Part shown: one piece after another, positions 35,418 through 47,400 of the stretch | How the letters are laid out: each line of letters begins with the position of its first letter | Position numbering within the stretch: the stretch's first letter is position 1 | DNA from: Sclerodactyla briareus | Taxonomy: Eukaryota > Echinodermata > Holothuroidea > Dendrochirotida > Sclerodactylidae | NCBI GenBank assembly: GCA_026419785.1 | Contig: JAODTK010002076.1 | Location: 1 to 64,000, forward strand | Reading direction: 5' to 3' | DNA length: 64,000 bases | Notes under the pieces: generated by a model | Seen by the model: the letters and a program-made list of their open reading frames with translations, nothing else | What the model was told of the DNA's origin: nothing | Databases searched by the model: none | Made by a program: the position numbers and the translations under genes

Positions 35418-38400
35418 CTGGAAGGAAGAAAAGAAAAAATTGAACTATCAATTTCATGTTGTCTTTCCCTGGCATGGTACTTCATTTAACACCGACAGAC
35501 TAGGAAAGTTTTCTATTACGGATTCTATTACGTTTTTTGCTGAACTGTATTTTTCTTCTACCATTATTTCCATACAGCTGCTGTAGAACGTGTTATTTGA
35601 ATCAATATTATATCAGGTATAGTTGAATTCTGTTATATAACAATTTTTTCATTCTTGTCGAAGGCAAAAGGATATATGCAGTTACACAGGTATGTATGTG
35701 TTTGTGTGTGTGTGTGTGATGCTTCCTTGTGAGCATGATATCTTCAGGACGAAAAATGTCCATGCGTGTTGCTTATATTGGAAGGGTCCTGTTGTTCACA
35801 GTATAACTCATGATATCTTGAGCGTTACTGTGAGTTCATAGTTTCACCTTATGATACTTGAGCTTCTGTGAGTTCTAGTATACAATACAAACCTATAACT
35901 GGCTCCCAACTGGCAGCGCAATGCGCCACTGTGTGGCGCTCTGAGGCATTCCAGATGGCGCGCGACGGACTGGCATGTAAATTTTTTTTAAATGAAGATA
36001 AAATATGGAAAACGTGTCAGACAGTGAAAATATTCTTTTTCAAATGCTCCATTAAACCAAGCTGTGAAATATGCGAAAACCGCAGTAATTGTGCACGGCT
36101 TCAGTTTAAACGCATGTGAGCATGAAACTACTTCGTACACACCAAACTTAAAAAAAAATCTGTTATTTTATTGTCATTCAACCTTGATATTTCATGTGTA
36201 TGTTATTGTACTGTTTTGCACATTTAATTACTTTTTTTTTTTACAAATTAGTACAAAATTCCTGAAATGTTGAACTGCGACACTTCAAAAAGGGTCCAAA
36301 TCTATATACTGCATGGGTCGCTGCATTATATGTCCACCTCATAGACCCCCAGCAGAGTCCACCGGGGACCTAAATCCGTGAAATGCCTATGATGGGCCCA
36401 TTAGACTGAATGCTATTGAAATGAGAACGTTGTTGATGCCATTCCCCAGCTGGGGAGTGCCTTCACTGATAGTCTGAAAAGAACTTTTTTTTTTTAATGT
36501 AAATCCTGAATTAGGTTGTTTTTAATAGGGACATGACTTACAGCCTTAAGGCGTGGGAAATGCTGTTTCCTGCAATCTAGGGGTCTGCCAAACGAAAACT
36601 TCCGCATACGTCTGCACCAGCCTGTGGTGGCGCTCCACTCCGATAATAACATCGTAGTTGGCACTCTACGAAACTAGTGAGAAGCGACAGTGCCTTATAA
36701 CATCTTGATAGGTGCTACTATGAGTACATAGGGTACCTTATGATATCTTGAAAGGTACTACTATGAGTACAATAGGGTACCTTATGGTATCTTGGAAAGT
36801 AATACTATGAGTACAATAGGGCACCTTATGATATCTCGAAAGGTACTACTATGAGTACATAGGGTACCTTATGACATCTTGAAAGGTACTACTATGAGTA
36901 CATAGGGTACCTATGATATCTTGAAGGTACTACTATGAGTACATAAGGGTACCTTATATCTTGAAGGTACTACTATGAGTACATGGGGTACCTTATGATA
37001 TCTTGAAAGGTACTACTATGAGTACATAGGGTACCTTATGATATCTTGGAAGGTACTAGTGTAAGCCCATGGGGCACCTTATGATATACTGGGAGGTACT
37101 ACTATGAGTACATAGGGTACCTTATGATATCTTGAAAGGTACTACTATGAGTACATAAGGGTACCTTATGATATCTTGAAAGGTACTACTATGAGTACAT
37201 GGGGTACCTTATGATATCTTGAAAGGTACTAGTGTAAGCCCATGGGGCACCTTATGATATACTGGGAGGTACTACTGTGAGTGCATAGGGACATATGAAT
37301 GTTGAGCAGGACCATTATGGGTTCCTGAATGCAAAACCAATGTGTCAGTCACAATATGTGACAGACAGTACCCAAAACCATCACCCAGAATATGACTAAT
37401 GGTGATGGGAGCCTCTACTTTATTACTTACTAGGGAACTATGTTAAGTTTAGTTAGGAATGCAGGCTTTCATACTATGACTATACAATTGTTAACATCAG
37501 GCTATCCTTGCATCATTGAGTTCACGCAACTTATATTTCACATGATGTCTGAAATTCCACGGAGCTTGAGTTCACAGGTGAATTCCTATTTCAAAAACTA
37601 ACTTGCAATACTGCTACAAAGGAGAAGCTATTGAGATAATGTTGAAACATTGCTGATACCAGTGAAGCATGTAAGGAGTTTAACAACGTTACAGACACAG
37701 CTCCAAACTTAACTGTCGCTGTGCTTGCTGTTGGATTGCCAGATTTTCTGACTGCCCACGTAGTTCGGTAATCGAACACTTCTGAACGTGTACACTGAAG
37801 AAGCCTGGCGGAATGTTTTATTTTTCAACTGACTTACGAGATGTGAAACCAGCAACAACAACACATCCTGGAGCTGGTTGTGCTCTTCTTTTTATTTTTA
37901 ATGAGGTGACCGGTGCATATGTGAAAATAAGTGTACATATCAGCCCACACATCGTTGAACACAACACATACCCTAGGATGCTGAAATATTGTGCATCTGG
38001 TGATAAAACTCGTATTTCTAGTGATTCATCATAATAAATACGGCAAAGTAGTACTGGTTCTGTCCCCACTTTTCAATGATGCACTGGGATTATCCATATT
38101 TCCCATCCAGTCTGGAATGCTTACCACAACTGCACGAGTGAATGTAGCAGTAATAACTTCAACGAAAAGACATTCACAAATATAACTTTCTTACCTTCAA
38201 CAGGTATATAGGTGAAATTCATTGGTTCACTCATGTCTTCGTCTGAGGGTCTCCTAAGACTGATCTTCACCTCGATTCCAGTGTTGATATTTACATCTTT
38301 GTAAGACGGTGTTTTTAGAACAATGGCAACCTGAGAAAAAGAGATTCGCGCTTAGAAAAGAGATTCATGCTTAGAAAAGAGATCTCTATAAATTCAATCA

Positions 38401-41400
38401 ACATACTACAAACCGATTTGTGGTATATAATACCAGATTGACATATCAGGAATATTTTGTTCTTGATTTTTCGTTTCCGTGTGTGTGAGTGTGTGTGTGT
38501 GTGTATAAAAGTGTGATGCTTGCGAAAAGTATATCTCCAGAACAATATCTCCAGAACACAATTCTGTGAAGTTCAAACTAGGCATGTAGGTTGCTTAAAG
38601 GGAGAGAAAGTTTCCTATTGTTTTTGGTACCAGTTTAATCAAGGTCCTCCAAGGCCATTATCAAGAAACTGAAAGCCGATTATTTATCTCTCTTCTTATA
38701 CAGAGGTGTCACACAGGAATCAAACCAAGCAGCAGATAAGCAACCAGCATCCTGGGACTCTTTAAAGAGCTTAGTCAGTAGAGGGACACAAGTAGACACG
38801 TATTGAAGCATATCACCGTCAGAAACGCTTACTACGAACATGTCACAATTGTTTTTATATGTTTGAGACATGTTACTATTATATTTACAAGGTGACGTAA
38901 TTAACAGACACTAACAAGTGATGAGACGCTTATTCTATGTAGATTTTGAGTCATGTCGTAATCTCAGTGGTAAATTACCCGAAATTGGACATCGTGTATC
39001 ACTCTACATCATTATTATTTATGTCGCGTCACAATTTAGCCAATCACAGATAATTTGTAGACAGTGTTTTCGTTGGGTGAATTATAACATGATGTAATCA
39101 TAACAACATGGCCTAAATATTCAGAACACAGAATTGCAACATGACACTAAATCAATTTTCTTGTGATCGAGAAATAACGTCATGCTGCAAAACATATTGT
39201 GTCGTGTTCTTATTATTTGAGACGTGTTTTAATTTCACCAGAGTCGTATCATAAATATTTATGTTGTGTTCTAAAATTAATTGCGACATGCTGTAATCCC
39301 ACGGTTCTGACGGTTGGCAATGCTTCCATAGGCACGCATTCTTGTAGGATTCCAGCTGTAATAGTATCTGACCCCCGGAAACAGCTCCTCTACATGCTGT
39401 TTCTCTACTGTTATAGCTTGTATATCCGGGATGTTGGACTGGGGGTATGGCTGGGACAGTATCCAGATTTCCCAGTGATAAACGCAGAGCTAAATGGTTG
39501 TTCAGATCATTAGCTTTGTCCTTGGTCAGGAAGGCTTTGGCGCCATCAGCAGCAATCACGGTTGGGACACCCAAACATCTCCTTCTTAGCAGATTTGGCA
39601 AAATTCCTGAAGGGCTTAGTGTTCTACAAACTGCTGCCCATAATATTTTGGAATTTGCTTTTCTAATGTCCCTGTCCGTAAATATGCATAATTCCCTAAA
39701 ATGCTGCCCGAGGAAAAGTAGGCCAGTTAGCCTTCGCCTTCTTCAAACCAGCTGTCTTCCTTACAAATAGTGCATTTGTAAGATCCAATAATCCAAAGAA
39801 GGTTCCAATGAGATGAGGTAATTTTGAAGGGGATTAATTGACTCATGGTGATGGGGAACCAATGTTCATATCAGAAGCCAGTACCTCTGCAGATTTTGAC
39901 TCCATGTATTCTGAGGTGAGCATGCCTCAAATTTTTCACTAATTTCACAATTTTCAAAGTTCTTCTTTTGTATGGGAATAGCTTACGCTTTGCAGGACGT
40001 ACGATTTTGGGTTTTACTGAGACTTTCATGAAAACGAAATTTTTAGTTGCTGATACCTGCAAAACTCCATATTTACCACAAAGAACCGGGAATAAGGGGA
40101 GCGCAGATCAACAATATTTCTCTTCTAGTCTGATGGGTTCCCTTACTCGCTGTATCTGACATTGACTGGCTCGGAGCAGCAAATAACCTGCCTGCCTAAA
40201 ATGTGAGGTGGCTCAGTCCACATCTGACATCGATTGGCGTGGAGCAGCATATAACCTGCCTGCCTAAAATGTGAAGCTGGTCAGTCCACATCTGACATCG
40301 ATTGGCTCGGAGCAGCAAAAACCTGCCTGCATTAAATGTGGAGCTGGCTCAGTCCACATCTGACATCGATTGGCTCGGAGGCAGCAAATAACCTGCTGCA
40401 TTAAATGTGAAGCTGGCTCAGTCCACACATCTGACATCGATTGGCTCGGAAGCAGCAAATAACCTGCCTGCCTTAAATGTGAAGATGGCTCAGTCCACAT
40501 CTGACATCGATGGCTCGGAGCAGCAAATAACCTGCCTGCATTAATGTGAAGCTGGCTCGTCCACATCTGACATCGATGGCTCGGAGCAGCAAATAACCTG
40601 CCTGCATTAAATGTGAAGCGGCTCAGTCCACATCTGCATCGATTGGCGCGGAGCAGCAAATAACCTGCCTGCATTAAATGTGAAGCTGGTCAGTCCACAT
40701 CTGACATCGATTGGCTCGGAAGCAGCAAATAACATGCCTGCATTAAATGTGAAGCTGGCTCAGTCCACATCTGACATCGATTGGCTCGGAGCAGCAAATA
40801 AACTGCCTGCCTTAAATGTGAAGCTGGCGCAGTCCACATCTGACATCGATTGGCGTGGAGCAGCATATAACCTGCCTGCCTTAAATGTGAAGCTGGCTCA
40901 GTCACATCTGACATTGATGGCTCGGAGCAGCAACTAACCTGCCTGCATTAAATGTGGAGCTGGCTCAGTCCACATCTGAAATCGATTGGCTCGGAGCAGC
41001 AAATAAGCTGCCTGCCTTAAATGTGAAGCTGCTCAGTCCACATCTGACATTGACTGGCTCGGAGCAGCATATAAGCTGCCTGCCTAAAATGTGAGGCTGG
41101 ATCAGTCCACATCTGACATCGATTGGCGTGGAGCAGCATATAACCTGCCTGCCTTAAATGTGAAGCTGGCTCAGTCCACACATCTGACATCGATTGGCTC
41201 GGAGCAGCAAATAACCTGCCTGCATTAAATCTAGAGCTGGCTCAGTCCACATTCTGACATTGATTGACTCGGAGCAGCAAATAACCTACCTGCCTCAAAT
41301 GTGAAGCTGGCTCAGTCCACATTGACATTGATTGGCTCGGAGCAGCAAATAACCTGCCTGCATTAAATGTGGAGCTGGCTCAGTCCACATCGACATTGAT

Positions 41401-44400
41401 TGACTCAGAGCAGCAAATAACCTACCTGCCTCAAATGTGAAGCTGGCCTTTTTTTCAAGTCCACATCTGACATGATTGGCGTGGAGCAGCAAATAACCTG
41501 CTGCATTAAATGTGGAGCTGGCTCAGTCCAAATCTGACATTGATTGGCTCGGAGCAAGCAAAATAACCTGCCTGCACTAAATGTGGAGCTGGCTCAGTCA
41601 ACATCTGACATTGATTGACTCGGAGCAGCAAATAACCTGCCTGCCTCAAATGTGAAGCTGGCTCATCCACATCTGACATGATTGGCGTGGAGCAGCATAT
41701 AACCAGCCTGCCTCAAATGTGAAGCTGGCGCAGTCCACATCTGACATCGATTGGCTCGGAGCAGCAAATAACCTGCATGCATTAAATGTGGAGCTGGCTC
41801 AGTCCACATTCTGACATTGATTGGCTCGGAGGCAGCAAATAAACTGCCTGCACTAAATGTGGAGCTGGCTCAGTCCACATCGACATTGATTGACTCGGAG
41901 CAGCAAATACCTGCCTGCATTAATGTGAAGCTGGCTCAGTCCACATCTGACAGCGATTGGCGTGGAGCAGCATATAACCAGCCTGCCTCAAATGTGAAGC
42001 TGGCTCAGTCCACATCTGACATAGATTGGCGTGGAGCAGCATATAACCTGCCTGCCTCAAATGTGAAGCTGGCTCAGTCCACATCTGACATTGATTGACT
42101 CGGAGCAGCAAATAACCTGCCTGCCTCGAATGTGAAGCTGGCTCAGTCCACATCTGACAGATTAAGTCTTCTAATAGCCTAATAGATGCCTGTAAAACCT
42201 GACTGAAAGTGGATTCTAGGAGGTTTATGTAGTTGATATCAGTAGATTGTGGATGATAATACAAGGAGGAGCTCAAGGCAAGAAAGGGTAAATTCTAGAA
42301 CACGTTTAGCCAAAAGGATCAGTGATTAATTGACTAATTTCTGCTAACCTATGGCCAGGAAAAACACAAATGGGAAATTTACCAGCTCATTATGGCCCAC
42401 CAACATATGAAATGTCTGAAAAATATTCCCATTTCCACAAAGTAAAAAAAATGCTATGAGATGAGCAATAGGGTTCCTGTACTCTCAATAGAAAGCTACA
42501 CACCAAATTTGAACGTAATCAGACGAAACATTCTTAAGTTTTTTGATTTTCCAACCTGGACCTCTTTTCACCTGACCTCAAAATAACAAGATTTAGCGGA
42601 AAATATTGGAGGGAAATTCCAGCCAGAAATATTTGAATGTCATATGATTGTGCACTGAAAATCATGCCAATCGAAATTTGTTTTCAATGTTCATAGTCTG
42701 TTCGGTTATAAAGTTTTTCACTTTTCAAGATACAAATAATCACTGCTCTGCTAATTTGGCAATTTTGCAAATTGGCAACATTTGATGATGTCATATCTAC
42801 CATTTGAGAGAAATGTAAGAAATACTGTATATTCTGTAATAAACGCCCCGAGGGGGCATCACATTTTCAAAGAGGGGGGCGATTATTTGAGGGTAATTTT
42901 CTAAGCAAAAAATATAAATTTGCAGTATAGGCTTCCAAAATTTCCTATACTACACTGTGTTAGGCTACGTCCCAAATACTATACATTCGTGTACAGCCTG
43001 TTCAATGACTAATTGTCATCGTTACTTGGTAAAATATTGTTACTAACCTTCATTGCAATGTCCCAATAAGGGGAGGGGGGACTTTTGGCGGGACTTCTAT
43101 TAGAGGGGAGGCTTATAGTACAGATTATAACGGTATGTTTTTTCCCTCAGGATCGGTAGATATGACACCACAAAAAAAGGTTGCCAGTTTGCCGAAATCA
43201 GCAATTATAGGAGTTTGAGGAAAGCCCATATCTTCCCAACAGAACATGCTGAACCTGGAATAAAGTGATATCAAATGATTTTTTATTCTCTAAAACAATT
43301 GTAAACACCAAGAAGCTTGTTAATAATTGGTGGATTTCTTGTAAATTGTTCACAAAAATTTATCTTCTGGGCCAAGAAGTATCCCTGATCTACACCAAAA
43401 AAATGGGGTTCCTATAATCCCCATGAGGCATCAATGTGTACAAGGTTTTCAGACTGTATCTCTGGTGACCTCAATGACCTCACACCTGACCAAAACATAG
43501 GTTAATGTACTCATTCATGTACCAAGTATGAGCTTATCTATCCAGATTAGGGTTGTGTTATCGTGATTACAAGCTGGATTAGGCAAATTACAGATTTTTT
43601 AGAAAATTCTGTTTTTTGTGACAAATTAATGGACTGATGCTACCCCCCAAAAAAAATAGGGTTCCTGTTCTCTCATATTGGAGCTATCACCAAAAAATTT
43701 CAACTGACCGAACAACCAAAACCATTTGACTTATTGCATTGCTTACAAAATTTTCAGACTCTGACTCTGTGATTCGATAGTTACTGACTCGAGTCATTAT
43801 CTCGGCTTCATTAAGCAGTAAGCACACTAATCATCGTGCAATAATTTTCCCATGTATTTAAACTCATTCGGACTCTGATAAATCATGCTTGTACTCTCAG
43901 CTACACATCTACCCGTATCCCTCTATGGCGACCTGATGCATTCATTAGATGGTAGTCACGAACCTGATGGTGAACGTTTTCAGAACCAAACACCCCGTAT
44001 CCTCTCCAGATAACTCCAGTCTGGCTCTCCTCGTTACAACTCCACCTGAATATCACTGAGGATTATCAAGGCAGAGAGCATTTTTTTGTAAAACTGAGCT
44101 AACAATGGGCAGTTGGGTTTGTAAGTGTTCGGCAAAATTATGGATTTGGGGTTGTGTCTGCCGCCGCTGCTGATGGAAACTTCTTCTATGCTCTTTTCGA
44201 ATAATTTGAAACTTGGTACACAATCAAATCTCGAATGGGTTCAACAGAGAGCAACACTGCACGTCTGCTACCCTCCATTATTTTTAAGGTTCTACGTGGG
44301 TGGGAACAAAAGCTGTCCTGAAAAAACATGTCCGTGATTACAAGATCATCTGCGGTCTAATTTTCTTCCTTATATTCTTTGTCGGAGTGGAGAAAATTGG

Positions 44401-47400
44401 TGGCTGTTGTTAGTACTAAACAACACAAAGGTCATCTTCAAGATCATAGGAGGTCAAGCTTGCATATCTGATGCGATTTTTTTTTTAAGTGGCGTATTGA
44501 AACCAAACATGGAGAATGTGGACTACAGATGGTCCTAAACAACTGGTAGGTCATTTCAAAGTCAACCAGATGTCAAATAGACAAGAATTAATGTGCTTTC
44601 CTGAGGTCCACAAATGTTATTTTGAGGGAGGGATATACTGTTGGCGGTTACCCCCGCTACACAAGTCTAGTTAACAAGTGTTTTTTTTAAATGGTTTACT
44701 GAGCGTTCTTATTGCTTCAATACCCAAATTATTTAAAGCAACAACCTGAAAATATTGCTGGGATTATCGAGAATAAAGAAGATTGCGTTCAAAATAGGCA
44801 CACCAATACAGCACACCAATACAATCTTCCAAAGGCGGTTAGTTTTTAGAATGGCAAACCAGTGATCGTTTGCATGTGTGTATGAAGTTATCTGATAATC
44901 GCCTAGAATCAGAGCTAGAACCTCAAATGAAAGCTTCATGAAGATAGACACTCCATGAAGTAGTAGACACTTGACACTTTTACTATTGCTCCTATCTCGC
45001 CATTCCACTACTTGATATACCGTGAGATAGTATGAGGGTTGACAGCTTCAGGTTTAAGAAGAGTTCGACGAGGAAGTGGAAGATCGTTCTTATTGCATAG
45101 GGACCATACCTGTATACTGAGCATGGGCTAGATAGCCCTAACGATAAAGCTCGGGCGGCTGTAGGCTCAGCATTATTGGTGATACTGACCCTAGCCTAAC
45201 ATTCAATGGCTTGGTATGTAGGCATGGCCCCCATGAAGTAGTGTAAGGGGTAGGCATGATGGAAAACTTGTCACAGGAAGAAGCACAGGAATGATGCAGT
45301 AATGTAGTAATGCAAAACCATGCTGAAATATACCCAGGACAGCATCAGCTGTCAAGAACCTGGCCTTATTCCTTCATGTCTTCAATATGCAAACTCACCC
45401 TTATCTACTTTCTCACAGACTATGAAGAGGCTCCTCATTACCCTTGGCTCGACCGAAATGTCTGTTCATCCTCGTGATTAGGCTGGTTCCTCTGAAAGAT
45501 GAGTGAGATAAGCAGAATAGTGGTTAGAGAGTAGTGGGCCCAGTAAGTCTCATAACCCTATGGAGATACGATGTAGGGTAGTGACACAGCGAGTCACAGG
45601 CTAAGCATACCACACACTCACTCTTGTACTGATCGGTGATCCAGAATGTTGACACAGTGAGTAGCTGCACACTCCACAGTGTACCACTCCCCACACTTAC
45701 TCCACTACTAATTGACTGCATGCTGAGCAAGGTCCGACCAAGGTTTTTGCAAAATAGGACTCTAAAAATATTAAAAGAAATATGCAAATTGACACATCAA
45801 TTGGACCTCCAGTGACCCCCCCTCCCTGACTTCCCAGGACCGAAGGCCACCCACATCCACCAAGATTATTGAAAATCCAATGAACTTTAATGTGAAAATG
45901 CAATTAGGCACATGAAATGACCCCAAATCACATTGTAAATTACCCATACTTGAAGGCATGTACTTACCATGGAAATACTGCCAACTTTTCAAAATCTGCA
46001 TAAACTGTGCCCATCAAACACAATAAATCCCCTTGAGTGACCCCAAATTGTTTTTGTCTGAAGTTCCCAGACTAAAGTAGACCATATTCCCCATCGATCC
46101 ACAACTTTAATTAAAATTTCAATAAACTGCGTAAATCGGACCACTGACTTAGCATATTTCCACCTTGGAAAAAAAAAAATTAACTAAATCTGCAATGTTT
46201 ACTGGAACCTAGGTTGGACCGTAGTATTGATACGCACATGTCCGAAGTGCAATGTACTAACAAAATAGGAGCAGGAACACATCCACACAAAATATAGGAG
46301 AACGTTCTCCCGATTATCAGAATTTTTCAAAATACCTTTTCACTGTGCTTCCATTAGAACCCTAAATCACTAAGTTTATAGAAGGCAGTGCTCTTTTACA
46401 GGGCATTAGTTATCTATTAGAATAAACACCGATCATGCATAGGGGCTCATTACACAACTCCTACGGTACGTGCATAACTTGCTGTTCAGGGCCAGAGACG
46501 AAAAGCAAACCCTATCGCATGATTTGTGTATCATTCGTAGGGGCGGAAAGATCTTGCAAGCCTTGTCTTATAGGCATGACCTACTTGTCTTGTAACATTT
46601 CAGAAGCTTCAAACATGCTGACATTATGAAGAATGCCATGCACATGCCCGAGCCTATAAATTGATTGAATGTTTGCAACCTGTGACAAACATCAAGCCCA
46701 GACAGCCGAAAAACGCAAAACGTTTGCATATTCTGTGAAAAGCACTAACCCTCGTGGATGTCGAACTTCAAATTTGCACTACCTCGCAAATTTCTTGCAT
46801 GCCTGTGAAAACCCCCTTGAAACATAAATAAATACCTCAAAGCCGAATGCAATCTTGACTTACTTTTTGTTGTTTGAAGATCTTGTCATCAGGACAGGTT
46901 GTAGTACAGTGTTGAATGTATCGGGGTGGTTCGGGTCTTCGAGGAATGCCTGGAAGCAGATCCGTACGGCCTTACACTCCAGATCCTGAGTCATCTTCTG
47001 CACCCGCACCTCACAAATGTTAATTAAATGGCTACCTTGAGGCTCTTCCTTGTCTGCAGGGAACTCTTGAGCTCCTTCCGCTTGACACACTGTATACCCA
47101 TCGACTCAAACCCCTGCAAGAATTCAGTTATTTTTTATATTCATTCATTCAATCATTCAGTTCATTCAATTATTCATTTATTATTTATTTATTCATCTAT
47201 TTTTTTATCCATTTATTTATCTTATCGCAGCGAGGTATGATAAACTGGCAGCTGTTGCCAGATCATCACTATCATCTAACTCTCATCAAGGAGTTTTCAA
47301 TCTAAAGGCCACCTTTTCCCATTTATTCTCATTCTTTGTCTCATAGAGCTAATAAAATTGATATTGACTATTCCAACACTTGAGTAGATATAGGCAAACA

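Noticed and set aside
34164-37290. Possible CRISPR-like arrays of 38 and 43 bp
   Set aside because: There is continuous tandem repetition without spacers, within an animal gene.
40153-42162. Possible CRISPR array
   Set aside because: The whole unit repeats. There are no unique spacers, no cas genes, and the genome is eukaryotic.
40264-42276. Open frames with 23-residue repeats on both strands
   Set aside because: They follow from the 69-bp unit and break at each one-base indel. There are no flanking exons or domains. Kept only as an observation on the array.
42611-42620. GGGAAATTCC, a perfect kB consensus, as a Rel autoregulatory site
   Set aside because: Several such matches are expected by chance in 64 kb. 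It lies at the edge of a mobile-element copy and nothing supports use.
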